A DNA stretch of 20,420 nucleotides. It comes from VAZQ01 sp036502925. GTDB taxonomy: Bacteria > Pseudomonadota > Alphaproteobacteria > Rhizobiales > Xanthobacteraceae. The notes beneath the pieces are model-generated. The model searched no databases, had not been told where the DNA came from, and saw nothing but the letters and a program-made list of their open reading frames with translations. Of the stretch, positions 13,306-20,420 are shown one piece after another. The stretch is from positions 1-20,420 of the forward strand of contig DASXXS010000221.1 of assembly GCA_036502925.1 (NCBI GenBank), given 5' to 3'. The translations under genes and the position numbers were made by a program. Every line of letters begins with the position of its first letter. Position 1 is the first letter of the stretch.

Positions 13306-15039
13306 ATGGCCGCGCCCGGAACCGTAACCTCCTCAGATGGTGGCACAATTGGCGAGCCGGCTGGCACCCGCCGCCGGCCCGGGCGCACCCCCAAGGGCCG
13401 CCAGGTCGATCCGCGGGCGCTGGAGGAGGTGCGCGTGCTCATCGGTTCGCGCCCGCGCCGGCGCGATCTGCTGATCGAGCATCTGCATCTGATCCAGGAC
13501 CATCACGGCCATCTGTCGGCCGCGCATCTCGCCGCCCTGGCGCAGGAAATGCGGCTGGCGCTGACCGAGGTCTACGAGGTCGCGACCTTCTACTCCCATT
13601 TCGACGTGGTGAAGGAGGGGCAGCTGCCGCCGCCGGCCGTGACGGTGCGGGTGTGCGATTCACTCTCCTGCGCCATGGCGGGCGCCGAGCATCTGCTGCG
13701 CGAACTGCCCAACCGACTCGGCCCCGACGTGCGCGTGGTGCGGGCGCCCTGCATGGGAGCCTGCGACCGCGCGCCGGTTTGCGCCGTCGGCCATGTGCAG
13801 GTGATGCGGGCAAGCGCGCCGCGCGTGGCCGCTGCGGTTTCCGAGCGCGCGCATGCGCATGCGTATCCGGCCGGCACGAGCTTCGATGCCTATCGGGGCG
13901 AGCGCGGCTATCGGCAATTGCAGGCCTGCCTGGACGGAATGCAAACCCGCGAGGCCGTTATCGCGGCGGTCAGCGATGCCGGGCTGCGCGGGCTGGGCGG
14001 CGCCGGCTTCCCGACCGGGCGCAAATGGGCACTGGTGCGGGCCGAAGCCGCGCCGCGGCTGGTGGCGGTCAATGCCGACGAGGGCGAGCCCGGCACCTTC
14101 AAGGATCGGCACTATCTCGAGCGCGACCCGCACCGTTTCATCGAGGGCATGCTGATCGCCGCCTGGGTGGTCGAGGCCGCCGAGACCTACATCTATATCC
14201 GCGACGAATATCCCGAGCTTCGGCTGATGCTCGCCGAGGAGATGGCCAAGGTCGAAGCCGCGGGGCTCGCCGGCCACACCAAGCTGCATCTGCGGCGCGG
14301 CGCCGGCGCCTATATCTGCGGCGAAGAGTCGGCCATGATCGAGTCGATCGAAGGCAAGCGCGGCCTGCCGCGCCATCGTCCGCCCTATGTGGCGCAGGTG
14401 GGCCTGTTCGGGCGTCCGACGCTGGAACAGAACGTCGAGACGCTGTTCTGGGTGCGCGACATTCTCGACAAGGGCGCCGCCTGGTTCACCTCCCACGGCC
14501 GTCACGAGCGCAAGGGCCTGCGCAGCTTCTCGGTCTCCGGCCGGATCAAGGAGCCGGGCGTGAAGCTGGCGCCGGCCGGCATCACGGCGCGCGAACTGAT
14601 CGATGAATTCTGCGGCGGCATGGCGCCCGGGCATCGGTTCAAGGCCTATCTGCCGGGCGGCGCCTCGGGCGGCATCCTGCCGGCCGGCATGGCGGACCTG
14701 CCGCTTGATTTCGGCACGCTCGAGCCGCACGGTTGCTTCGTCGGGTCGCACGCGGTTGTGGTTCTGTCCGAGCACGACGACATGAAGGCGGTCGCGCTCA
14801 ACCTGATGCGCTTCTTCGAGGACGAGAGCTGCGGCCAATGCACGCCTTGCCGGGTGGGGACCGAGAAAGCGGTAAAGTTGATGGCGAACGGGCCCTGGGA
14901 CCCGGGCCTGCTGGAGGAGCTGTCGGCCGCCATGCGCGATGCCTCGATCTGCGGCCTCGGCCAGGCGGCGCCGAATCCGCTTCTGTGCGTGCTAAAGTAT
15001 TTTCCTGATGAGCTGAAAAAGCCGTTGGGCAGCTGGTGA
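13306..15039 (+). CDS. fdh1B: NAD-dependent formate dehydrogenase beta subunit (NuoE-NuoF fusion)
   Basis: 577 residues fusing two diaphorase modules. Residues from about 45 to 180 are NuoE-like with the [2Fe-2S] ligands Cys117, Cys122, Cys149 and Cys153 (C-x4-C ... C-x3-C). Residues from about 200 to 577 are NuoF-like: FMN/NADH site GLRGLGGAGFPTGRKW, NADEGEPGTFKDR, GAYICGEES, and the [4Fe-4S] ligands Cys509, Cys512, Cys515 and Cys549. The subunit accepts electrons from the alpha subunit and reduces NAD. An in-frame TAG at 13300-13302, one codon before ATG 13306, bounds the start. The fused form matches Methylobacterium FDH1 rather than the separate FdsG and FdsB of Rhodobacter. The alpha gene follows after 16 bases. 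The first 40 residues are Arg/Pro-rich and poorly conserved. Confidence 0.93.
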   Translation: MAAPGTVTSSDGGTIGEPAGTRRRPGRTPKGRQVDPRALEEVRVLIGSRPRRRDLLIEHLHLIQDHHGHLSAAHLAALAQEMRLALTEVYEVATFYSHFDVVKEGQLPPPAVTVRVCDSLSCAMAGAEHLLRELPNRLGPDVRVVRAPCMGACDRAPVCAVGHVQVMRASAPRVAAAVSERAHAHAYPAGTSFDAYRGERGYRQLQACLDGMQTREAVIAAVSDAGLRGLGGAGFPTGRKWALVRAEAAPRLVAVNADEGEPGTFKDRHYLERDPHRFIEGMLIAAWVVEAAETYIYIRDEYPELRLMLAEEMAKVEAAGLAGHTKLHLRRGAGAYICGEESAMIESIEGKRGLPRHRPPYVAQVGLFGRPTLEQNVETLFWVRDILDKGAAWFTSHGRHERKGLRSFSVSGRIKEPGVKLAPAGITARELIDEFCGGMAPGHRFKAYLPGGASGGILPAGMADLPLDFGTLEPHGCFVGSHAVVVLSEHDDMKAVALNLMRFFEDESCGQCTPCRVGTEKAVKLMANGPWDPGLLEELSAAMRDASICGLGQAAPNPLLCVLKYFPDELKKPLGSW

Positions 15040-15055
15040 CCGAAGGGTTTGCGCG

Positions 15056-17965
15056 ATGAGCGATGGCAACGGCCAGCAGCCGGTCGGCTACGGCCACGAT
15101 CAGAAGGGCGCCGCGGGTGGGGCGGCCAAGAGCGAAGGCCGCGGGCATGTCGCCCACACGGGCCCGATGGACAAGGTCGCCGATGAGGGCGCGATCAGCG
15201 CCAAGACTTTTACGCTCGACGGCCGCGAGTTCGACATCCGCGCCGGCGAGACCATCTTCCGGGCCGCGCGCCGCTGCGGCGTCAGGCTCCCGCATTTGTG
15301 CTACACGCCGGCGCCCGGCTATCGCCCGGACGGCAATTGCCGCGTCTGCATGGTGGAGATCGAAGGCGAGCGCGTGCTGGCCGCGAGTTGCATCCGGATG
15401 CCGGCGCCCGGCATGAAGGTCAAGACGCAGTCCGAGCGCGCCGTCGCGGCGCGCCGCATGGTGACCGAGCTGCTGCTCGCCGATCAGCCGCCGCGCGACG
15501 TCGCGCATGATCCCGACTCCGAGCTCTGGCAGATCGTCACGCGGCAAAAGCTTGAGCCGGGTCGCTTTCCGCGCCGCGCATCGCCGCCCCCCGACCGCAG
15601 CCATCCCGCCATGGCGGTGAATCTCGATGCCTGCATTCATTGCAATCTCTGCGTCCGCGCCTGCCGCGAGGTGCAGGTCAACGATGTGATCGGCATGGCC
15701 GGACGCGGCCATTCCGAGAAGATCGTGTTTGACTTCGACGATCCGATGGGCGCCTCGACCTGCGTGGCCTGCGGGGAATGCGTGCAGGCCTGCCCGACCG
15801 GCGCGCTGATGCCGGCCACGCTGGTGGATGCCGCCAATGTGCGCACCGGCTTCCCGCAACGCGCGGTGGACAGCGTGTGCCCCTATTGCGGCGTCGGCTG
15901 CCAGCTCACCTATCACATCAAGGACGACAAGCTCCTGCATGTGACCGGCCGCGACGGTCCGGCCAATCAGAACCGGCTCTGCGTGAAGGGCCGCTTCGGC
16001 TTCGATTATATTTCCCATCCGGAGCGGCTGCTGCAGCCGCTCATCCGCAAGGACGGGGTCGGCAAGCGCGCCGACGACACGGTGGACCCGGCCCAGCCGT
16101 GGACGCATTTCCGCCCGGCCAGCTGGGAGGAAGCGCTCGACCGCGCCGCCGCGGGCTTGCGGCGCATCCGCGACCAGCACGGCTCGCAGGCGCTTGCCGG
16201 CTTCGGCTCCGCCAAGGCTTCCAACGAAGAGGCCTATCTGTTCCAGAAGCTGGTGCGCGTGGGTTTCGGCACCAATAATGTGGATCATTGCACGCGGCTC
16301 TGCCACGCGTCATCGGTGGCCGCCTTGATGGAAGGGATCGGCTCGGCCGCGGTGACCGCCACCTTCAACGAATGCAAGAATTCCGACGTCATCATCGTGA
16401 TCGGCGCCAACCCGACCGAGAATCATCCGGTCGCCGCCACCTTCTTCAAGCAGGCCGCCAAGCGCGGCGCCAAGCTCATCGTCATGGACCCGCGCGGCCA
16501 GGCGCTCAAGCGCCATGCCGCCCATATGCTGCAGTTCAAGAGCGGCACCGACGTGGCCGCCCTCAACGCGATCCTCAACGTCGTGGTGACCGAGAAGCTC
16601 TACGACCAGCAATATGTGCAGACTTACACCGAGGGGTTCCCGGCTTTCGCCGAGCACATCAAGGACTTCACGCCCGAGGAGATGGCGCCGATCTGCGGCG
16701 TCGAGGCGGGCGTGCTGCGCGAGGTGGCGCGCAGCTATGCGCGGGCCGAGCGCGCGATCATCTTCTGGGGCATGGGCGTGTCGCAGCATGTCCACGGCAC
16801 CGACAATGCGCGCTGCCTGATCGCGCTGGCCCTGATCTGCGGCCAGGTCGGCCGTCCCGGCACCGGGCTGCATCCGCTGCGCGGCCAGAACAACGTGCAG
16901 GGCGCCTCCGACGCGGGCCTCATCCCGATGTTCTTTCCCGACTACAAGTCGGTCGAGGAACCGCAAATCCGCGCCCGCTTCGAGGACGCCTGGGCGACCA
17001 AGCTCGACCCGAAGAAGGGCCTGACTGTGGTCGAGATCATGAACGCGGTCCACGCCGACGTGATCAAGGGCATGTATATCCTGGGCGAAAACCCGGCGAT
17101 GTCGGACCCCGACCTCAATCACGTGCGCCAGGCGCTCGCGCATCTCGATCATCTGGTGGTGCAGGACATTTTCCTCACCGAGACCGCGTTTCATGCCGAC
17201 GTGATCCTGCCGGCCTCGGCCTGGCCCGAGAAGGACGGCACCGTCACCAACACCAACCGCCAGGTGCAGATGGGCCGCGCGGCGCTGCCGTTGCCGGGGG
17301 AGACCAGGCCCGACTGGTGGATCACGCAGGAGATCGGCCGCCGCATCGGGCTCGATTGGAATTACCGGCACCCGCGCGACATCTACACCGAGATGGCATC
17401 GCTGATGCCGTCCCTGGACAATATTTCGTGGGACCGGATCGAGCGCGAAAGCTCCGTCACCTATCCGTCCGACGCGCCGGATCAGCCCGGGCACGACGTG
17501 GTGTTCGATAAGGGCTTCCCGCGGCCGGGCGGCTTCGGCAAGCTGGTCGCCGCCAAGGTCACGCCGCCCGATGAACGCCCCGATGCCGAGTTCCCGTTCG
17601 TCCTCACCACCGGCCGCCAGCTCGAGCATTGGCACACCGGCGCCATGACGCGGCGCGCCACCACGCTCGATGCGCTCGAGCCGGGGCCGGTCGCCTGCCT
17701 GTCGCGCAGCCAGATCGCCAAGCTCGGCATCGCGCCGGGCGACATGATCCGCGTCTCCACCCGCCGCGGCACGATCGCGTTGACGGCCAGGCAGGACGAT
17801 GCAGTGCCGGACGGCGTCGTGTTCATTCCGTTCGCGTTTGCCGAGGCGGCGGCCAATCTGCTCACCAATCCGGCGCTCGACCCGTTCGGCAAGATTCCCG
17901 AGTTCAAATATTGCGCCGCCAAGGTGGAGAGGCTCGACGCCGCGGCCGCGGTGGCGGCGGAGTAA
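15056..17965 (+). CDS. fdh1A: Formate dehydrogenase alpha subunit (molybdenum/tungsten bis-MGD)
   Basis: 969 residues; oxidises formate to CO2 at a molybdenum- or tungsten-pterin centre. Domain order: NuoG-like [2Fe-2S] domain (Cys82, 95, 98, 112); two [4Fe-4S] ferredoxin motifs (Cys193/196/199/203 and Cys236/239/242/246); the catalytic-domain [4Fe-4S] set (Cys275, 278, 282, 309); then the molybdopterin domains. The metal ligand is Cys416 followed by His417 (RLCHASSV), so it is a cysteine and not a selenocysteine enzyme. Residues 113-192 contain no Cys, so the extra His-Cys3 cluster found in some NuoG-like N-termini is absent. There is no Tat signal, so it is cytosolic. GAAGGG nine bases before ATG 15056 supports the start. 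With the beta subunit it forms an NADH-producing complex that disposes of oxalate-derived formate. No fdhD or chaperone gene is seen nearby. Confidence 0.95.
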   Translation: MSDGNGQQPVGYGHDQKGAAGGAAKSEGRGHVAHTGPMDKVADEGAISAKTFTLDGREFDIRAGETIFRAARRCGVRLPHLCYTPAPGYRPDGNCRVCMVEIEGERVLAASCIRMPAPGMKVKTQSERAVAARRMVTELLLADQPPRDVAHDPDSELWQIVTRQKLEPGRFPRRASPPPDRSHPAMAVNLDACIHCNLCVRACREVQVNDVIGMAGRGHSEKIVFDFDDPMGASTCVACGECVQACPTGALMPATLVDAANVRTGFPQRAVDSVCPYCGVGCQLTYHIKDDKLLHVTGRDGPANQNRLCVKGRFGFDYISHPERLLQPLIRKDGVGKRADDTVDPAQPWTHFRPASWEEALDRAAAGLRRIRDQHGSQALAGFGSAKASNEEAYLFQKLVRVGFGTNNVDHCTRLCHASSVAALMEGIGSAAVTATFNECKNSDVIIVIGANPTENHPVAATFFKQAAKRGAKLIVMDPRGQALKRHAAHMLQFKSGTDVAALNAILNVVVTEKLYDQQYVQTYTEGFPAFAEHIKDFTPEEMAPICGVEAGVLREVARSYARAERAIIFWGMGVSQHVHGTDNARCLIALALICGQVGRPGTGLHPLRGQNNVQGASDAGLIPMFFPDYKSVEEPQIRARFEDAWATKLDPKKGLTVVEIMNAVHADVIKGMYILGENPAMSDPDLNHVRQALAHLDHLVVQDIFLTETAFHADVILPASAWPEKDGTVTNTNRQVQMGRAALPLPGETRPDWWITQEIGRRIGLDWNYRHPRDIYTEMASLMPSLDNISWDRIERESSVTYPSDAPDQPGHDVVFDKGFPRPGGFGKLVAAKVTPPDERPDAEFPFVLTTGRQLEHWHTGAMTRRATTLDALEPGPVACLSRSQIAKLGIAPGDMIRVSTRRGTIALTARQDDAVPDGVVFIPFAFAEAAANLLTNPALDPFGKIPEFKYCAAKVERLDAAAAVAAE

Positions 17966-17966
17966 G

Positions 17967-18962
17967 ATGACAATGGTCCAGACAACCGTGCGGCCTGGGG
18001 AGAAGCAGGCCTCGCCGTCCGCCATCCGCCACGACTGGACGCGGGCCGAGGTGCGGGCGCTGTTCGATCTGCCGTTTCCGGATTTGATGTTCCAGGCGCA
18101 AACCGTCCATCGTCGGCATTTCGATCCGCGCGCGGTGCAGATTTCCACGCTGCTCTCGATCAAGACCGGCGGTTGTCCGGAGGACTGCGCCTATTGTCCG
18201 CAAAGCGCGAGCTACGAGACCGGCGTGGCGGCGGAAAAGCTCATGAGCCGCGAGGCGGTGCTGGCGCAGGCGCAGGCCGCCAAGGACGCCGGTGCCAGCC
18301 GCTTCTGCATGGGCGCGGCCTGGCGTTCGCCCAAGGATCGCGATCTCGATCAGGTTTGCGCCATGGTGGAGGGCGTCAAGGCGCTCGGGCTCGAGACCTG
18401 CGCGACGCTCGGCATGCTCACGCCCGCCCAGGCACAGCGGCTCAAGAGCGCCGGGCTCGACTACTACAACCACAATCTCGATACGTCGCCGGAATACTAC
18501 GGCGCGATCATCACCACGCGGACCTATCAGGATCGCCTCGATACGCTGGCTTGCGTGCGCGACGCCGGCATCCGGGTTTGCTGCGGCGGCATCGTCGGCA
18601 TGGGCGAGAGCGCGGAAGATCGGATCGGCATGATCGCGACGCTGGCGAGCCTGCCGGCGCATCCGGAAAGCGTGCCGATCAACATGCTGGTGCGGGTCGC
18701 CGGCACGCCGCTCGCCGGCGGCGAGGCGATCGACCCGATCGATTTCGTGCGCACCATCGCGGCCGCCCGCATCGCGATGCCGAAGTCGGTGGTGCGCCTC
18801 TCCGCCGGCCGCGAGGATATGAGCGCGGAGACCCAGGCGCTGTGCTTCCTCGCCGGTGCCAACTCGATCTTCTACGGCCCGAAGCTCCTGACCACGCCCA
18901 ATCCGGCGCCCGACCGCGACCGGCATCTGCTGGATCGGCTCGGCCTCGTGCCGCTCGCCTGA
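17967..18962 (+). CDS. bioB: Biotin synthase
   Basis: 331-residue radical SAM enzyme that inserts sulfur into dethiobiotin to form biotin. The radical-SAM [4Fe-4S] ligands are Cys70, Cys74 and Cys77 (GGCPEDCAYCPQ). The auxiliary [2Fe-2S] ligands Cys114, Cys145, Cys205 and Arg277 match E. coli Cys97, Cys128, Cys188 and Arg260 with the same offset of 17 as the first cluster. ATG 17967 begins one base after the formate dehydrogenase alpha stop; ATG 17973 is an alternative. GGAG at 17959-17962, inside the alpha gene, is the ribosome binding site, so translational coupling is likely. No other bio gene is in the window. The identity is firm; the biological reason for coupling to formate dehydrogenase is not evident. 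Confidence 0.96.
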   Translation: MTMVQTTVRPGEKQASPSAIRHDWTRAEVRALFDLPFPDLMFQAQTVHRRHFDPRAVQISTLLSIKTGGCPEDCAYCPQSASYETGVAAEKLMSREAVLAQAQAAKDAGASRFCMGAAWRSPKDRDLDQVCAMVEGVKALGLETCATLGMLTPAQAQRLKSAGLDYYNHNLDTSPEYYGAIITTRTYQDRLDTLACVRDAGIRVCCGGIVGMGESAEDRIGMIATLASLPAHPESVPINMLVRVAGTPLAGGEAIDPIDFVRTIAAARIAMPKSVVRLSAGREDMSAETQALCFLAGANSIFYGPKLLTTPNPAPDRDRHLLDRLGLVPLA

Positions 18963-18973
18963 GCATCGCACCC

Positions 18974-18988
18974 ATGCGGCGCATTTTT
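18974..18988 (+). terminator. Weak terminator-like hairpin after bioB
   Basis: ATGC-GGC-GCAT followed by a run of five T (18984-18988) lies 12 bases after the bioB stop codon. The four-base-pair stem is very short for an intrinsic terminator. It may separate bioB from the permease genes only partially or not at all. Confidence 0.25.
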
Positions 18989-19053
18989 CTTGAATGCCTG
19001 CGGTGCCGCGTTCAGGATGGCGCGACCACCCCAGCCTGAGTCCCATCGAATTC

Positions 19054-19602
19054 ATGGCCGAACGCCGCCGCGTCAGCTCGTTTGAATGGTCGACGGCCGT
19101 CATCGCGGGAATTTCACTCGTCTCCGGCACCATCGTTTATCTGCGCGACGGGGCCGCGCGGTTCACCGCCATCCTCACCAACGACCTCGGCCTGTTTGTC
19201 AGCATGCTGCCCAAGATGGCGGCCGGCTGCCTGGTCAGCGCTTTCGTGACCCGCCTGCTGCCGCGGGAAGTGGTGGCGCGTCTGGTCGGCACCGAATCCG
19301 GAATGTTGGGCCTGCTGATTGCGACCGTGATGGGGGCGGCGCTGCCGGGCGGGCCGCTGACCATCTATCCGGTCGCCGGCGCGTTCCTGGTCCTCGGCGC
19401 CGACGCCGGCACCGCGATCGCCTTCATCACGGCCTGGAATCTGCTCGGCTACAATCGCGCGCTGATCTGGGAAATGCCCTTCTTCGGCTCCGATTTTGTG
19501 TTCTGGCGCATCCTGGTCGCCCTGCCGCTGCCGCTGCTGGCGGGGGCACTGGCGCGCGGCGTCCTGCGCCTCGTCGCTGCCCGGCAGGGCGGCGAGGCAT
19601 GA
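19054..19602 (+). CDS. Half-size permease-like membrane protein, first of a tandem pair
   Basis: 182 residues with four to five hydrophobic segments (about 14-30, 45-66, 84-98, 103-130 and 149-172). The sequence resembles the predicted permease family that includes ArsP (PF03773), especially the ESGMLGLLIA...GAALPGGPLTIYP motif at 81-105. ATG 19054 gives an N-terminus (MAERRRVSSFEW) that leads into the first helix. An upstream in-frame ATG at 18994 is possible; neither start has a good Shine-Dalgarno. Its C-terminal segment TAWNLLGYNRALIWEMPFF...LPLPLLAG is homologous to that of the next gene, so the two may assemble as one transporter. The substrate is unknown. It begins 91 bases after bioB on the same strand. 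Confidence 0.75.
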   Translation: MAERRRVSSFEWSTAVIAGISLVSGTIVYLRDGAARFTAILTNDLGLFVSMLPKMAAGCLVSAFVTRLLPREVVARLVGTESGMLGLLIATVMGAALPGGPLTIYPVAGAFLVLGADAGTAIAFITAWNLLGYNRALIWEMPFFGSDFVFWRILVALPLPLLAGALARGVLRLVAARQGGEA

Positions 19603-19635
19603 GCGCCGCAGATCGATGAGCAGCGCAGCGGCCAC

Positions 19636-20139
19636 ATGAGCATAACGTTTCTCATCGTCAACATCCTGCTCTGGGTCCTGGTCGCCGTGCTGGCGCTCAC
19701 GGCGGCGGTGCGCAGCAAGGCGCTGTTCCGCGAGGGGGCGGCCGAAGGGGCGCGCGATTTCGTCCTGCTGCTGCCGCGGATCATGATCGGCGTGGTCGGC
19801 TCGGGCTACATCGCGGCGATCATGCCGCAAAATCTGATCACCACCTGGATCGGGCCGAATTCCGGCCTCCTCGGCATCACCATCGCGACGCTGGCCGGCG
19901 CCGTCACGCCGGGCGGCGCGGTGGTCGGCTTCTCGGTCGGTGCAGCCGCGCTCAAGGGCGGCGGCGGCGCCCCGCAGGTCATCGCCTACACGACCGCCTG
20001 GTCGCTCTACGCCCTGACCCGGCTGATCAACTGGGAGGTCGCCATGATGCCGCCCAATGTCGTTTGGCTGCGGGCCGCGGTCTCGATTCCGTTGCCGTTC
20101 CTGGCCGGCGTCGGCGCCATGCTGATCGGGCACCCGTGA
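19636..20139 (+). CDS. Half-size permease-like membrane protein, second of a tandem pair
   Basis: 167 residues, strongly hydrophobic, starting with a helix at about 4-24. It carries the same motif as its neighbour: NSGLLGITIATLAGAVTPGG at 75-94 against ESGMLG...GAALPGG. It also ends alike: TAWSLYALTRLINWE...IPLPFLAG. The two genes are thus paralogous halves separated by 33 bases. The earlier ATGs at 19599 and 19616 are in other frames that stop at once, so ATG 19636 is the first usable start, without a clear ribosome binding site. The likely role is a membrane channel or exporter formed with the first half; the substrate is unknown. Confidence 0.78.
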   Translation: MSITFLIVNILLWVLVAVLALTAAVRSKALFREGAAEGARDFVLLLPRIMIGVVGSGYIAAIMPQNLITTWIGPNSGLLGITIATLAGAVTPGGAVVGFSVGAAALKGGGGAPQVIAYTTAWSLYALTRLINWEVAMMPPNVVWLRAAVSIPLPFLAGVGAMLIGHP

Positions 20140-20143
20140 AACC

Positions 20144-20191
20144 AGAGGACAGAGGACAGAATTGGAGATTCCGATCTGTCGTCCGTCGTCC
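20144..20191. repeat. Paired heptamer repeats with loosely inverted arms
   Basis: AGAGGAC occurs twice (20144-20150, 20151-20157), and GTCGTCC occurs twice (20178-20184, 20185-20191). The GGAC cores of the first pair are complementary to the GTCC cores of the second with the same seven-base spacing. The result is an imperfect stem around a loop of about 20 bases. It lies between the convergent permease and sugar kinase genes and resembles, in organisation, the heptamer array at 9702-9834. Confidence 0.6.
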
Positions 20192-20200
20192 GTTCTCCGC

Positions 20201-20420
20201 TCAGTGCATCGCTGCGGCTATCCGCGGCATGATGGCGCCGCGGTGGCGGATGACTTGGCCGGCGAGGCGATGCGCGGCCGCTGCCGCTGCCGCTGGGGCT
20301 TCGCCGGCGAGCCGCGCCGCCAGATAGCCGGCGTTGAAGCCGTCGCCTGCCGCCATGGCGTCGACCGGCACCACCACCTCGGGCACCGGCACGAATTCGC
20401 GGCCGCCGGGCGCCGCCACC
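20201..20420 (-). CDS. PfkB-family sugar kinase, C-terminal part (cut by window edge)
   Basis: Only the last 72 or so residues are present; the N-terminal part lies beyond the right edge. The C-terminal PfkB/ribokinase signature is visible: VPVDAMAAGDGFNAGYLAARLAGE. Its Asp is the catalytic base and the AAGD motif forms the anion hole. The ending HRLAGQVIRHRGAIMP resembles 2-keto-3-deoxygluconate kinases, though this is a tentative subfamily call. The kinase would phosphorylate a sugar or sugar acid with ATP. It converges with the permease pair and is probably not part of the oxalate/formate island. Confidence 0.85.
   Translation of the reverse strand, partial: VAAPGGREFVPVPEVVVPVDAMAAGDGFNAGYLAARLAGEAPAAAAAAAHRLAGQVIRHRGAIMPRIAAAMH

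Noticed and set aside
16301..16303. Selenocysteine codon in formate dehydrogenase
   Set aside because: The catalytic position is TGC (Cys416), not TGA; the frame runs uninterrupted to 17965.
16310..18163. 617-codon open frame on the minus strand
   Set aside because: It lies antisense to the formate dehydrogenase alpha gene and bioB. It shows His/Asp/Arg-rich shadow composition and no family motifs, and is an artefact of high GC content.
19599..19602. ATGA overlap as start of the second half-permease
   Set aside because: The frame beginning at 19599 stops after six codons, and the one at 19616 stops after seven; the real frame begins at 19636.

Overview
The window is high-GC, densely coded DNA with bacterial Shine-Dalgarno spacing and no rRNA, tRNA, insertion sequence or CRISPR array that I can see. 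Gene content points to an alphaproteobacterium of the Hyphomicrobiales (Bradyrhizobium / Xanthobacteraceae-like). The clues are the oxalyl-CoA pathway, a Methylobacterium-type two-subunit formate dehydrogenase with a fused NuoE-NuoF beta subunit, orphan Bug/TctC receptors and heptamer-type intergenic repeats. The genus cannot be fixed from the sequence alone.

Layout. (a) 1-1059 holds the end of a membrane-anchored Sel1-repeat protein. (b) 1109-3951, minus strand, is a three-gene unit: an arylmalonate decarboxylase/Asp-Glu racemase-fold protein and two secreted solute-binding proteins of unrelated families, with no membrane transport subunits beside them. (c) A 318-base divergent intergenic region separates this from the oxalate block. 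(d) 4270-9697, plus strand, carries an oxalate/formate antiporter-family MFS protein, a GntR/FCD regulator, oxalyl-CoA decarboxylase (oxc) and formyl-CoA:oxalate CoA-transferase (frc). (e) 9702-12524 carries a striking heptanucleotide hairpin/array, a formyltransferase-fold protein resembling the hydrolase domain of 10-formyl-THF dehydrogenase, a run of 11 C, and formate-tetrahydrofolate ligase (fhs). (f) A convergent GlcG/HbpS-family gene follows. (g) 13306-17965 encodes an NAD-linked molybdenum/tungsten formate dehydrogenase (beta, then alpha). bioB starts one base after the alpha stop codon, and two tandem half-size permease genes follow. (h) The window ends inside a minus-strand PfkB-family sugar kinase.

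How the genes fit together. Oxalate would enter through the OFA transporter. Frc would activate it to oxalyl-CoA and Oxc would decarboxylate it to formyl-CoA, which Frc recycles by releasing formate. Formate can then be oxidised to CO2 with NADH production by the dehydrogenase, or attached to tetrahydrofolate by Fhs. The formyltransferase-fold protein between frc and fhs sits at the junction of the CoA and folate pools. It is either a 10-formyl-THF hydrolase or an uncharacterised formyl-group transferase. The window therefore reads as an oxalate-to-C1 catabolic island.

The least explained features are a Lys/Arg/Ser tetrapeptide-repeat tail on Frc opposite an acidic tail on Oxc, the roughly 34-base-pair heptamer hairpin ahead of the formyltransferase gene, and a racemase-fold protein lacking both catalytic cysteines.
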